From assembly GCA_023431185.1 (NCBI GenBank), contig JAEYXS010000077.1, positions 1 to 54,482 of the forward strand: a DNA stretch of 54,482 nt. The letters run 5' to 3'. Below the pieces are notes generated by a model, which was given only the letters and a program-made list of their open reading frames with translations, made no database searches and was not told where the DNA came from. Made by a program: the position numbers and the translations under genes. The stretch's first letter is position 1; every line of letters starts with the position of its first letter. Positions 25,351 through 35,014 of the stretch are shown here, one piece after another. The stretch is from Verrucomicrobiota bacterium (lineage in GTDB: Bacteria > Verrucomicrobiota > Verrucomicrobiia > Limisphaerales > JAEYXS01).

Positions 25351-26349
25351 ATGATTCGCTCACTCGTCTTCACCACGCAAGGCCGTCTGCACAGCAAGGA
25401 CATCGAGGTGTTCCTGATGCCCACCTTGCTGGCGGATACCAATTTGTTTCTGTGGGTGGACTTGGAGAACGCCACGGCGGAGGAGTGCAAGCTGGTGCTG
25501 GAGGATATCTTTCATTTCCACCCGCTCTCGGTGGAGGACTGCATCATGGTGAGTTCTTCGCCCAAGGTGGATGAGTATTCGCCGAAGGAAGGGGATCATT
25601 TCACCTCGTATCTCTTCATGGTGATCCACGCGGTGGATTACAGCCGTAAGGACGGGGTGTTCGACACGACGGAGCTAAATTTCTTTCTGGGGAAGAATTA
25701 TCTGGTGACCTTCCATGAGCAGCCGCTGAAGAGCATCCAGAACACGGTGGACCGGTGTGTGAAGAGCACGGTGCATATCGCGCGCGCGCCGGATCGCGTG
25801 GCGCATACGTTGCTGGATGCCATCGTGGAGAATTACAAACCGGCGCTGGACGAGCTTTCGCTGGAGATCGCGGAGCTGGAGGATGAGGTGCTCCAGAATC
25901 CGAGCCAGCGGGTGCTGAACAAGATCATCCACATCAAAAAGGAAGTGTTGCACCTAAGGCAGATCATCGGCCCGCAACGGGAGGTGCTCTCCCGGTTCGC
26001 GCGCGGGGATTTCAAACTCATCCGGGCGCACTTGGTGCCGTATTACCGGGACGTGTATGACGGGCTGTATCACATCTCCGAACTGGCGCAGAACTATACG
26101 GACACGCTCACGGGCATCTTGCAGGTGTACTTGAACATGTCCTCCAACCAGACGGGCGAGGTGGTCAAGCTGCTGACCATGATCACGCTGATCACGACGC
26201 CGATGATGATGATCGGGACGTGGTACGGGATGAACTTCGACGGGATGGCCGAGCTGCATTGGGCGCACGGTTACATGATGGCGTTCGGGGTGACGATCGT
26301 CTCGACCCTCGCGACGTATGTGTATTTCAAGCGGAAGAAGTGGTTTTAA
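25351..26349 (+). CDS. corA: CorA-family magnesium/cobalt transporter
   Basis: 332 residues, the usual length. The long cytoplasmic N-terminal domain is followed by a helical funnel (about 155-250) and two C-terminal membrane helices; the diagnostic YGMNF motif sits in the loop after the first of them (MMMIGTWYGMNFDGMAELHW). The C-terminus ends in a positive cluster (YFKRKKWF) as in known CorA. It takes up Mg2+ (also Co2+ or Ni2+) down the membrane potential. It stands alone after the 656-base gap. No M-box-like riboswitch was recognised upstream. Confidence 0.93.
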   Translation: MIRSLVFTTQGRLHSKDIEVFLMPTLLADTNLFLWVDLENATAEECKLVLEDIFHFHPLSVEDCIMVSSSPKVDEYSPKEGDHFTSYLFMVIHAVDYSRKDGVFDTTELNFFLGKNYLVTFHEQPLKSIQNTVDRCVKSTVHIARAPDRVAHTLLDAIVENYKPALDELSLEIAELEDEVLQNPSQRVLNKIIHIKKEVLHLRQIIGPQREVLSRFARGDFKLIRAHLVPYYRDVYDGLYHISELAQNYTDTLTGILQVYLNMSSNQTGEVVKLLTMITLITTPMMMIGTWYGMNFDGMAELHWAHGYMMAFGVTIVSTLATYVYFKRKKWF

Positions 26350-26410
26350 GGAATGATGAGGCTGGGAAATGAAATGGCAGTCTGTGGGATAAGTAAGCTG
26401 TTGGCGTGCT

Positions 26411-26450
26411 CACCCCTCACCCCGACCCTTTCCCCGTTGAGGGGAGAGGG
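26411..26450. repeat. CCCTCTCC/GGAGAGGG palindromic repeat, copy 3
   Basis: CACCCCTCACCCCGACCC followed by the hairpin TCCCC-gttga-GGGGA and GAGGG. It lies in the leader before the histidine kinase gene and explains why the kinase frame seems to extend too far upstream. Confidence 0.55.
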
Positions 26451-26552
26451 AGAACATTTGTTGCCGTGTTCCCTAAACAACGGTTGTTTGAGGTTTGGAT
26501 GGCACGAAGAGAACAGTTCCGCCTCGTCATCTCGGCGGCTACGGAGATAGGC

Positions 26553-27821
26553 ATGGCAGGTTCAAACTCCAACTTTCTCGACAAGGTGCTCGGGCGCATC
26601 GGGCGGCTGGATGCGCAGGGCTTGCAGACGGTGGTCGAGCGGCTGGCGCGGGAACGGAGTTTTCTCGAAACCCTTTTCAACGCCATCGAGGACGGCGTGC
26701 TGGTGTTGGATGAGGCCGGGCGCATCCTGTATTTCAACGATGCCTCCACACGTCTGCTGGGCTTGCAACCGGACACGACGGAGGGGCAGCCCATCAGCCG
26801 CATCCTGCCGATGGTGGACTGGTCGGCGCTGGCGCGGCTGGACAGTGCGGGTGGCGCGGGCGTGGTACGGCATGAATTCGAGGTGCGGTACCCGCAGACG
26901 CGTTTTGTCCGGCTTTATGCCGCGCCGTTGGATGGCGAGAAGGAGGGCAGCTCCGGGCTCGCGCTGATCTTGCACGATGCCACGGAGGCACGGCAGAAAA
27001 CCTTTGAAGCCATCGAGAGCGAGCGCGTACAAGCCTTGACCTTGCTGGCCGCGAGTGTGGCGCATGAGATAGGGAATCCGCTGAACGCGCTGCACATCCA
27101 CATGCAGCTCATCGAGCGCGAACTGCGCAAGATGAAGGATGGCCAGGCGAAGGCGGTGAAGCCGAAGGGCATTTTGGGCCGCAAACGTGCCGCCCAACCC
27201 GAGGGTGGGGCAGATCTGAGCGAGAATGTCGAGCGGCTGGAGACGTTCGTGGGCGTGGCCAAGGGCGAGATTGCACGGCTGGATTACATTCTCACGCAAT
27301 TCCTGCAAGCCATCCGGCCGACGGAGCCGAAGCTGAAACCGGATTCGTTGAACGATGTGGTGACCGCAACGCTGGATCTGCTAGGACCAGAGCTGGAGAA
27401 TCGCGGCATCCAGACGGAGCTGAATCTGCTGAAGCAATTGCCGAAATCGCCGATCGATGCCGGGCAGATCAAGCAGGTGCTGGTGAATCTCATCAAGAAC
27501 GCGATGCAGGCGATGACGCGCGGAGGCACGCTGCTGTTGCAGACGGGCCGCTCGAAGGAAGGCGTGTGGGTAAGCGTGGGGGATAACGGCATGGGCATCC
27601 CTTCGGACAAGGTAAACAAGATTTTCGAGCCGTTTTTCACGACGAAAGAGAAGGGCACAGGGCTGGGGTTGATGATCGTGCAACGCATCGTGCGCGAGCA
27701 CGGCGGACGCATCGAGCTGGAGAGCCATCTGGGCGAGGGGACGACCTTCCGCGTGTGGTTACCGTTGCATGAACGGGAGCCGCTGTTGCTGGAAGCGGCC
27801 GGAAAGGTGGTGGAGGGATGA
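26553..27821 (+). CDS. NtrB-like sensor histidine kinase, cytoplasmic
   Basis: 422 residues from ATG 26553 (GGAG 8 bases upstream); ATG 26499 is the main alternative, and the frame from 26406 runs through a repeat. A PAS domain (about 37-145, DGVLVLDEAGRILYFNDAS) is followed by the phosphorylation block VAHEIGNPLNAL with His171, and an ATPase domain with N-box NLIKNAMQAM, GDNGMGIP, FEPFFTTKEKGTGLGL and a final EGTTFRVWLPL. No membrane segment is seen, so it senses a cytoplasmic signal. An unusual 35-residue Lys/Gly-rich insertion sits inside the dimerisation helices (about 190-225). The cognate activator follows 64 bases later. Confidence 0.9.
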   Translation: MAGSNSNFLDKVLGRIGRLDAQGLQTVVERLARERSFLETLFNAIEDGVLVLDEAGRILYFNDASTRLLGLQPDTTEGQPISRILPMVDWSALARLDSAGGAGVVRHEFEVRYPQTRFVRLYAAPLDGEKEGSSGLALILHDATEARQKTFEAIESERVQALTLLAASVAHEIGNPLNALHIHMQLIERELRKMKDGQAKAVKPKGILGRKRAAQPEGGADLSENVERLETFVGVAKGEIARLDYILTQFLQAIRPTEPKLKPDSLNDVVTATLDLLGPELENRGIQTELNLLKQLPKSPIDAGQIKQVLVNLIKNAMQAMTRGGTLLLQTGRSKEGVWVSVGDNGMGIPSDKVNKIFEPFFTTKEKGTGLGLMIVQRIVREHGGRIELESHLGEGTTFRVWLPLHEREPLLLEAAGKVVEG

Positions 27822-27885
27822 TAGGGAAACATTCAACATCGAGAGCGGGGATGTCGAGGACAACGACGAGAACGCTTACGAAAGT

Positions 27886-29253
27886 ATGGTGAAGGCGACA
27901 GTACTGATTGTGGATGATGAGAAGCCGACGCGCGAAGGGTTGCGCGCCGCGCTGGAGGATCGTTTTGACGTGTATGTGGCGGAGGATGCCGCCGCCGCCA
28001 TGCGGCTGCTGGAGGAGGAACATTTCGATGTGCTGCTCACGGACTTGCGGCTGCCGCAAGAAGACGGGATGAAGCTGATCGCGCGCGCGAAGTCATTGCC
28101 CAAGCCGCCGGTTTGCATCTTGATGACGGCCTATGGTTCGGAAGAAGTGGCGGTGGAGGCGATGAAGCGGGGCGCGGATGATTACATCGCCAAGGGCCGC
28201 ATGCAGATCGATGAGCTGGAATTGCGCATCGCGCGGGCATTGCGCCAGCAAACGCTCGAGGCGGAGAATGTCTCCCTGCGGCAACAGCTCGACCATAAGT
28301 ACAAGCTGGAGCACATCATCGGCGAGGCACCGGTGATGAAGGAGATTTTGGAGACGGTGCGGCAGGTGGCGCCGTCGAAGGCCACCGTGCTCATCCTCGG
28401 TGAAAGCGGCACGGGCAAGGAACTCATCGCGAAGGCGATCCACCAGCTCAGTACGCGGGTGCGCGGTCCGCTGGTCACGGTGCATTGCGCGGCCTTGCCG
28501 ACGAATCTTCTTGAGAGCGAACTGTTCGGTCACGAGAAGGGGGCATTCACCGGCGCGCATGAACGGCGCATCGGCCGCTTTGAACAGGCGCAGGGCGGCA
28601 CTTTGTTCCTGGATGAGATCGGCGAGATCGATGCCACGATCCAAGTGAAGCTGTTGCGGTTTCTGGGCGAGCGGACCTTCGAGCGGGTGGGTTCGAACAA
28701 GACGTTGACGGCGGATGTGCGGCTGGTGGCGGCGACGAATCGCGATCTGTATCAGATGGTGAAGGACGGCAAGTTCCGCGAGGACCTGTACTTCCGCCTG
28801 ACTGTGGTGCCCATCACCTTGCCACCGCTACGCGAACGCCTGGCAGATGTGCCGTTGCTGGCGAATGCGTTTTTGCGCGAGTTCGCGAAAGAGAATGACA
28901 AACGCGTGGCGGAGATCAAACCGGACGCGATGGAGGCGCTGACGAATTACGCATGGCCGGGGAATGTGCGGGAGCTGCGTACGGCGCTGGAGCATGCGGT
29001 GGTGCTGTGCCGCAGCGAGGCGATCTCGGTGCGTGACTTGCCAGCGACGGTGCGGGCCGGCATGGAAGGCAGCACGAAGGCCAGGCCGGCGGCGGTGGAC
29101 GGCAAATTCACGGTGAGGATCGCGGAGAAGGATGCGATCGTGCGGGCCTTGAAGGAGGCGGACGGCAACCGCAGCGAAGCGGCGATGAAATTGGGCATCA
29201 GCCGGCGCACGTTGCACCGGAAGCTGCATCATTACCACCTGGAAGGTTTCTGA
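27886..29253 (+). CDS. NtrC-family sigma54-dependent response regulator
   Basis: 455 residues from ATG 27886; upstream in-frame codons overlap the kinase gene and are rejected. The receiver domain has the acidic pair D10-D11 and phosphoacceptor Asp53 (LLTDLRLP). K103 of the switch is present, but the usual next Pro is Gly (IAKG). The AAA+ domain has Walker A GESGTGKE (172-179), the sigma54 contact GAFTGA (219-224) and Walker B TLFLDE (239-244). The end is a Fis-type helix-turn-helix (GNRSEAAMKLGISRRTLHRKL). With the kinase it should activate a sigma54 promoter somewhere; none with a good -24/-12 box was seen here. Its stop overlaps the next start (TGATG). Confidence 0.93.
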   Translation: MVKATVLIVDDEKPTREGLRAALEDRFDVYVAEDAAAAMRLLEEEHFDVLLTDLRLPQEDGMKLIARAKSLPKPPVCILMTAYGSEEVAVEAMKRGADDYIAKGRMQIDELELRIARALRQQTLEAENVSLRQQLDHKYKLEHIIGEAPVMKEILETVRQVAPSKATVLILGESGTGKELIAKAIHQLSTRVRGPLVTVHCAALPTNLLESELFGHEKGAFTGAHERRIGRFEQAQGGTLFLDEIGEIDATIQVKLLRFLGERTFERVGSNKTLTADVRLVAATNRDLYQMVKDGKFREDLYFRLTVVPITLPPLRERLADVPLLANAFLREFAKENDKRVAEIKPDAMEALTNYAWPGNVRELRTALEHAVVLCRSEAISVRDLPATVRAGMEGSTKARPAAVDGKFTVRIAEKDAIVRALKEADGNRSEAAMKLGISRRTLHRKLHHYHLEGF

Positions 29254-31022
29254 TGATTGTCAAACTGCAGAACTGGATCCATAGCCTGGAAGAGGGCGGG
29301 GGCGCGAAGGTGCTCAAGGCCGTATTGGGCGTGCTGGCGTTCGTCTTTGCCATGTTGCTCTACAACGTGCGCGAGTTCCAGAATCTCGGTACGCAGGAGG
29401 CGATGGAGCAGGCGCAGCTCGCGCGAAATATCGCGCAGGGCAAGGGCTTCACCACCGATGTCATCCGGCCGCTGGACCTGTTCGTGTTGCAGCAGCATCA
29501 GAAAAGCGAGCAGCTGGCCGTCACACTGCCCCAACCTGATCTGGCGAATGCCCCGGCGTATCCGTGGCTGCTGGCGCAGTGGATGAAGGTGGGGAGCTGG
29601 AATTATGACATTAACCAGGAAAGTGAGTTCAACCGCTTCCAGCCGGATCAACGCATCGCATATCTGAACCAGCTTCTGTTCTTCGTGCTGTTGCTGTTCC
29701 TTTTCCGGCTGGCCAAGCGGCTCTTCGACGAGCAAGTGGCGTGGTTCACCGTCATCGTGCTCGGCGGCACGGATCTGTTCTGGCGCTTCTCGCAATCCGG
29801 TCTGCCTAATCTGCTCGCGGCGTTGCTGATCGTGGTCACGATTTGGCTGCTGACGAAAGCGGAGCAAGGTGCGCGGGAAAGCAAGTGGCCGCTGTGGAAA
29901 GTGCTGCCATTCCTGTTGCTGGGCGGGGCGGCACTGGGGCTGGCGGGATTGACGCGTTACGGCCTCATCCTCCTCGTGCTGCCCGCACTGGTGTATGTGT
30001 TCCATGCGTTCGAGGAGCGGCGGGGCGTGTTGTCGCTCACGTTGTTGATCGGCTTTGCGTCGGTGTTGACGCCGTGGTTGCAACGGAACCTGGCGGTGTG
30101 CGGCAAACCGTTTGGCACGGCTAGCTATGCCGTTTATGCAGCTTCGTCCTTCTTCCCCGGTGACGAACTGGAACGTGCGTTGAAGCCGGAGGATGTGAGC
30201 GTGGCCTCCGATCTTGGCAAGTACGGGGTGGAGGCGCACTGGGAGAAGCTCATGGATAATGTGGAGCAAGTGATCGTGAGCGATCTGCCACGGCTGGGTG
30301 GAACCTGGTTGAGCGCGTTCTTCCTCGCGAGCCTGCTGCTGCCCTTCACCCGGCCGGGCCTGGTGAAGCTGCGGTTGTGGATGGTCTTGAGCCTGGGGGT
30401 GCTGGTGGTGACGCAGGCCCTGGGTCGCACGCAGGCGAGCACGGTGTCGCCGGACTTGAACGGGGAAAATCTTTTGCTGGTGCTGGTGCCGCTGGTGGTG
30501 ATGTTCGGCGCGGGGATGTTCAATGTGCTGGCGGACCAGTTGAAGCCGGTCTTCGATCCCGGCCGCGGGGTCATCACGGGCGGTTTCATTTTCATATTCA
30601 GCCTGCCGATGCTGCTGAACCTGCTCACGCCGCGCCCCAGTGCGTGGGTGTATCCGCCGTTCCATCCGCCGGTGATCCAACAGGCCTCGGCGTGGTTGCA
30701 GAAAGACGAGTGGATGGTGAGCGACATGCCGGCAGCGGTGGCGTGGTATGGGCGGCGGCAGAGTCTGTTGATTCCGCGCGATTACACGACGGAGTTCACG
30801 GTCATCCAGCAGGCGAAACCGGTGAATGCGTTGTATCTCACTTCGATCTCGCTGGACCGCAAGCTGCTCACGGAGATGTCCGGCAAACAAGCGGAGCCGT
30901 GGGCGGAGTTCGGCCTGAATGCGGTGATCAAAGGGGAGTTGCCGGATGGGTTCCCGCTGAAGCACGCGTATGCGGACTGGTTCCCATATCAGTTATTTTT
31001 GTCCGATAGACAAAGGTGGTAG
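29253..31022 (+). CDS. Glycosyltransferase-like polytopic membrane protein
   Basis: 589 residues with about ten to twelve membrane helices and a soluble C-terminal domain (about 480-589). The periplasmic loop after the first helix contains NAPAYPWLLAQWM, matching the pattern in GT39/GT83 (ArnT/Pmt-like) enzymes that move sugars from lipid carriers onto lipids or proteins at the outer face of the inner membrane. The catalytic acidic pair expected in the first loop is not clear, so function is inferred from topology. It starts inside the regulator's stop codon (TGATG) and is therefore translated with the two-component pair. Confidence 0.7.
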   Translation: MIVKLQNWIHSLEEGGGAKVLKAVLGVLAFVFAMLLYNVREFQNLGTQEAMEQAQLARNIAQGKGFTTDVIRPLDLFVLQQHQKSEQLAVTLPQPDLANAPAYPWLLAQWMKVGSWNYDINQESEFNRFQPDQRIAYLNQLLFFVLLLFLFRLAKRLFDEQVAWFTVIVLGGTDLFWRFSQSGLPNLLAALLIVVTIWLLTKAEQGARESKWPLWKVLPFLLLGGAALGLAGLTRYGLILLVLPALVYVFHAFEERRGVLSLTLLIGFASVLTPWLQRNLAVCGKPFGTASYAVYAASSFFPGDELERALKPEDVSVASDLGKYGVEAHWEKLMDNVEQVIVSDLPRLGGTWLSAFFLASLLLPFTRPGLVKLRLWMVLSLGVLVVTQALGRTQASTVSPDLNGENLLLVLVPLVVMFGAGMFNVLADQLKPVFDPGRGVITGGFIFIFSLPMLLNLLTPRPSAWVYPPFHPPVIQQASAWLQKDEWMVSDMPAAVAWYGRRQSLLIPRDYTTEFTVIQQAKPVNALYLTSISLDRKLLTEMSGKQAEPWAEFGLNAVIKGELPDGFPLKHAYADWFPYQLFLSDRQRW

Positions 31023-31231
31023 TTCCAAGGACCAAAGCGGTGAGAGGTGGCTTGATCGTAGGGAAAGGCAGGAGGGCAGTGTTTTGCCAGCGCAGTCGTA
31101 GTGGGAAAGTTGCAAAGCAGACAATTTGTGACCCCATTGACGGAGGGAAAGCACAATGTGTGGAACCCTGCCAAACTCCGTCATTTGGTGCTGTGCCGGG
31201 ATGTGCTCGCGAAGGGAAAGCGGGGGTGGGA

Positions 31232-31263
31232 AAGAAAAACCGCGTCCAGTTTTCCGGACGCGG
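31232..31263 (-). terminator. Intrinsic terminator of the CxxCH dehydrogenase gene
   Basis: On the minus strand CCGCGTCC (31263-31256) pairs with GGACGCGG (31247-31240), followed by TTTTTCTT. It lies about 30 bases after the stop codon. Confidence 0.85.
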
Positions 31264-31291
31264 CTTGTGCAAAGGTGGTTCGCAGGGCTGT

Positions 31292-34021
31292 TTACTTCAG
31301 CTCATTCGACTGCATGTAGGCAGTGATGTCGGCGATGTCCTGGGCGCTGAGGCCGAGCATTTCGGCGGTGAACATCAGGGAGCGATCGAGTTTCTTAACG
31401 CTCTTGATCTTGCTGCGCGGGATGGTCTGCGTCTGGCCGGCCATGGACTTGATGATGACGGGGTCACCATTTGCCAAGACCATGCCGTGGACGATGGCAC
31501 CTTCTTTGGAGATCAACTCGCTGCCTTCATAGCCGTGGGCGATCTCGGCGGAGGGATTGACCAGCGCGTTGATGATGACCTCGCGGGTCTGTTGCTTGCC
31601 GAATTGCGTCAGGTCGGGGCCGAAGTCGATGCCTTGATCGCCGACGCGATGGCAGGTGTAGCAGACGACCACGGTAGTCTTGCCTTTGGCGACGTCGCCT
31701 TTGAGCGCGAGGATGTCCTTGATGGGAGGCAGTGCAGAAGGCGTGGTGGGCACGGGCGGCATCTCCACGGGAGCGATCTGGACGGTGTCCGGATCGTAGA
31801 GGCCGCTCTTCTTCAGGGCTTCGGCGACGCCGAAGTGCATCCAGTCATTGCCCATGCGGTTGAAGAGCCACCACATGGCTTCGCCTTTGTAAGGGAAGTC
31901 CTTGGCCTGGGCGAGTTCGAGCATGGCCATGGCGGCTTCGCGCGTCTTGATGAAGGCGATGCCATCCATCATCCGCTTGCGCTGGTCAGGTGAGACGCTG
32001 GCAGAGAGGGCGCGGGCTTTCATGTCGGCCACGGATTTCGGGGCGCCCATGCGCCAGGCTATCCAGCCGAGGCTGTCACTCCAATCGGTGGCGGCTTTGC
32101 CCGCACCGAGCTTTTGCGAGACGGCGGCGTAGATGGCCGGGGCTTGATTGTCCGCCGCAGTGCCGAAGGCTTCGAGATAAGTGCGGTCCTTGCCATCGAA
32201 CTGCTCGGCGAGGCGCACGAGCAAGTCCTGTTTTTGGGCGAGCGGTTGATCGCGCAGAGAGAGGGCCACTTCACGGCGCACGGCCGAGGAAGTATCATTC
32301 ACCATGCGGTTGGCGAGCGTCACGATGTCATAGCCGCTGCGGCGCAAAGCGCGGTAGGCGACGATGCGGGTTTCCTCGTTCTTGTCCTTCAAGAGGGTTT
32401 CCACCTTGGCGACGCCTTTCGGGCCAAGTTGAGCGAGGAGCCAGATGCCGCGGGCGGCGATGAACTTGTTGTTATCGCTCAGCAGCTTGGTGACGGCGGG
32501 CACGGCTTTATCACCTTGCTCGAGCAAGCGGGTGAAGCCGAGATTGCGCACGTTCACGGCCGGGCTCTTGAGGGCTTCGATCTGACCCGCAGTGGTGGCC
32601 AGATCGTACTTCGGGATCTTGGGTTTGAAGCCCTTCGGTGCGATGCGATAGATGGTGCCGGAGGTGCTGTTATCCAAATCCGCGTGACCGCCGACGCGGG
32701 CATCGAACCAGTCGGCGACGTAGAGCGCGCCGTCCGCGCCGACCATGACATCGGAGGGGCGGAAGAGAGTCTTGAGCTCGTGATTCACGCTGTTGTTGCC
32801 GCCAAGGAAGTCGGAGCCGGCGAACTGCTTCTCCTTGTTCGACGTGAGGAAGTCGAAGCGGTCGAGCTGGAAGCCAGCGCCGGAGAGTTTCGGGACGTAG
32901 CCGAAGACGACATTGCGGCCGGCTTCGCAACTGAGGAGCAAGCCTTGACCATCCCATTTCTTGCCGAGCGCGCCGTTCTCATAGAAGGCGACACCGGTCG
33001 GCGAGCCGCCGCCGTAAACATCACCGGCGGGCATGGTGCCAGGATCATCTTGGCGCCACTCGGCTTTCTGGATCGTCTGGCCGGGGCGCATATCCGCGCG
33101 CCAGGCGCGTTTGCCATCGCGGGAGGCGAAGCCCGCGTTGCCGTATTCCATCACGTAGCTCACGCGGCAGGCCGGGGGATCGTCGTTGTCATTCTGGAAG
33201 ACGTCGCCGAGGGAGGTGACGGATTGCTCGTAGCTGTTGCGGTAGTTGTGGCCGATTATCTCGGTGGCGGTGCCGTCCGGCTTCATGCGGGCGGAGAAGC
33301 CACCGATCCAGACATGGCCGTCATCACTTTGTTTGCCGGCGATCTCGGCGGGGTCGAACGAGACGTCCTCCTTGCGCAGGTTGGGTTTGTAAGGGCTGCC
33401 GATGCGGAAGGTCTTGCCGGACTTGTCGGTGAAGACGGCGCCGCAGTTGCCCGCGTTCCAGTACCAGAGGCCATCGGGACCGGCGGTGACGGAGTGCAGG
33501 CTGTGATCGTGATTGCGGCCGTTGAAACCGGTGAGCAGTACTTCGCGCTTGTCACCGGCGTCGAAGACCTGGTTCCGGTTCACGTCCGTATAGACGATCA
33601 TGCTGGGCGTTTGCGAGACGATGATCTTGTTGTCCAGCACGGCGATGCCGAGCGGGGCTTCGAGGAATTTTTCCTGCACGAAGACGTGGCTCTTGTCCGC
33701 CTTGCCGTCGCCGTCGGTATCCTGGAGCACCATGATGCGGTCGCCTTCGGGGCGGCGGTTTGCGTGGCTGCGGTAGTTGACGCCTTCCGCCACCCAGATG
33801 CGGCCCGCTTCATCGGTGTCGATGTTGGTCGGGTTCTGCAACAGCGGGGTGGTGGCCCAGACGGTGACTTCGAGGCCTTCGGGGACGGCGAAAAGTTCCG
33901 GGGGGACGATGACGGGCTTTTGCTCGGGGGCAGCGGCGGGCTTGGGCTGGTTCTGGGCGTGGGAGCCCAGGCCCAAGGCCGCGATACCCAGCGCGCAGGC
34001 AAGGATTCGGCGTGTGGTCAT
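31292..34021 (-). CDS. PVC-type heme-binding CxxCH membrane-bound dehydrogenase
   Basis: 909 residues with a signal peptide (about 1-23). The first half (about 40-450) is a beta-propeller of the membrane-bound dehydrogenase type (TIGR02604-like), with PTNIDTDEAGRIWVAEGVNYR and HSLHSVTAGPDGLWYWNAGN. A helical HEAT-like part (about 455-640) and a C-terminal heme domain (TIGR02603-like, CYTCHRVGDQGIDFGPDL near 785) complete it. The family is common in Planctomycetes and Verrucomicrobia and is thought to oxidise sugars or sugar-like compounds in the periplasm, passing electrons to cytochrome. It lies 51 bases after oppC and may be co-transcribed with the peptide transporter. Confidence 0.88.
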   Translation of the reverse strand: MTTRRILACALGIAALGLGSHAQNQPKPAAAPEQKPVIVPPELFAVPEGLEVTVWATTPLLQNPTNIDTDEAGRIWVAEGVNYRSHANRRPEGDRIMVLQDTDGDGKADKSHVFVQEKFLEAPLGIAVLDNKIIVSQTPSMIVYTDVNRNQVFDAGDKREVLLTGFNGRNHDHSLHSVTAGPDGLWYWNAGNCGAVFTDKSGKTFRIGSPYKPNLRKEDVSFDPAEIAGKQSDDGHVWIGGFSARMKPDGTATEIIGHNYRNSYEQSVTSLGDVFQNDNDDPPACRVSYVMEYGNAGFASRDGKRAWRADMRPGQTIQKAEWRQDDPGTMPAGDVYGGGSPTGVAFYENGALGKKWDGQGLLLSCEAGRNVVFGYVPKLSGAGFQLDRFDFLTSNKEKQFAGSDFLGGNNSVNHELKTLFRPSDVMVGADGALYVADWFDARVGGHADLDNSTSGTIYRIAPKGFKPKIPKYDLATTAGQIEALKSPAVNVRNLGFTRLLEQGDKAVPAVTKLLSDNNKFIAARGIWLLAQLGPKGVAKVETLLKDKNEETRIVAYRALRRSGYDIVTLANRMVNDTSSAVRREVALSLRDQPLAQKQDLLVRLAEQFDGKDRTYLEAFGTAADNQAPAIYAAVSQKLGAGKAATDWSDSLGWIAWRMGAPKSVADMKARALSASVSPDQRKRMMDGIAFIKTREAAMAMLELAQAKDFPYKGEAMWWLFNRMGNDWMHFGVAEALKKSGLYDPDTVQIAPVEMPPVPTTPSALPPIKDILALKGDVAKGKTTVVVCYTCHRVGDQGIDFGPDLTQFGKQQTREVIINALVNPSAEIAHGYEGSELISKEGAIVHGMVLANGDPVIIKSMAGQTQTIPRSKIKSVKKLDRSLMFTAEMLGLSAQDIADITAYMQSNELK

Positions 34022-34072
34022 AAGGTGGGCAGGATAGTTCCCTAAGAAATGAAGGGAGAAAAGGGGAAAATC

Positions 34073-35014
34073 TCAGCCCCTCGGATCAAACGCATCCCGC
34101 AACCCATCTCCGAAGAAATTCAACGCCAGCAGCGTGCTGACCAGTGTCGCCGCCGGAAAGACGATGAGCCACCAGTTGATGCGCACGGGATTCAACTGCG
34201 CCGCGCCTTCCGAGATCAGGGAGCCCCAGCTCGCAAACGGCGGCTGGATGCCCAGACCCAGGTAGCTCAAGAAGGATTCATACAGGATCACCGAAGGTAC
34301 TGTGAGCGTGATGTACACGATGATGATACCGATGACGTTCGGCAGGATGTGGCGGAACAGGATGCGCGAGGGGCCTGCGCCCAAAGAGCGGCTGGCATTC
34401 ACAAACTGGCGGTTCTTCAAGGATAACACCTGACCGCGAACGATGCGGGCCATCGTAAGCCAGGACACCGCCCCGATGCCGACGAACAGGAAGGACATAC
34501 GCGTGTATTGGGCGATGTTGGCCCCAAAGGTCGCCGTGAACCATCCCTTCACCAGTTCCTCCAATGTCGTGATCAGCACGATGACGAACACGATGGACGG
34601 TAGCGAATACAGGATGTCCACAAACCGCATCATCGCCCCATCCCACCAGCCGCCGATGTATCCCGCGATGGCACCCCATAACACACCGATGATCAAACTG
34701 ACCAGCGCTCCCACGATGCCGACCAAAATGGAGATGCGCGCCCCGTGCATGATGCGGCTGAGCAGATCGCGCCCGTTCACATCCGTGCCCAGCCAGTAAG
34801 TCCCGTTCGGCGTGGCAAACGGCTGGTCGGACAATTCCACAGGGGAATGCGTGACGCCCTTGGGTAATACGCCAGCCAGCGATGGCTTGCTGAAAAGCGG
34901 CCACACCAGCACGAGCAGGCAGAGCACGGCAAGAAACACCATGCTGAACACCGCCGGGCGGTTCTGCTTGAACCGCCGCCACGCACGTTGATTGGGACTC
35001 AGGCTTTCCATCAT
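34073..35014 (-). CDS. oppC: Peptide/oligopeptide ABC transporter permease (OppC/DppC type)
   Basis: 313 residues with six membrane helices. The N-terminal cytoplasmic stretch (MMESLSPNQRAWRRFKQNR) and the motif SRSLGAGPSRILFRHILPN (the EAA loop that contacts the ATPase) identify an OppC/DppC subunit. The start overlaps oppB by 4 bases. No ATPase genes (oppD, oppF) follow, as they usually do. Confidence 0.92.
   Translation of the reverse strand: MMESLSPNQRAWRRFKQNRPAVFSMVFLAVLCLLVLVWPLFSKPSLAGVLPKGVTHSPVELSDQPFATPNGTYWLGTDVNGRDLLSRIMHGARISILVGIVGALVSLIIGVLWGAIAGYIGGWWDGAMMRFVDILYSLPSIVFVIVLITTLEELVKGWFTATFGANIAQYTRMSFLFVGIGAVSWLTMARIVRGQVLSLKNRQFVNASRSLGAGPSRILFRHILPNVIGIIIVYITLTVPSVILYESFLSYLGLGIQPPFASWGSLISEGAAQLNPVRINWWLIVFPAATLVSTLLALNFFGDGLRDAFDPRG

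Noticed and set aside
29232..30965. Minus-strand frame of 577 codons opposite the glycosyltransferase gene
   Set aside because: Gln/His/Arg-rich with no membrane or catalytic pattern; the plus strand has clear membrane helices and operon coupling.
32114..34045. Plus-strand frame of 643 codons opposite the CxxCH dehydrogenase gene
   Set aside because: It mirrors the GC-rich third-position pattern of the real minus-strand gene, has no family motif and its product is a Gly/Ala/Val/Asp/His mix typical of antisense frames.
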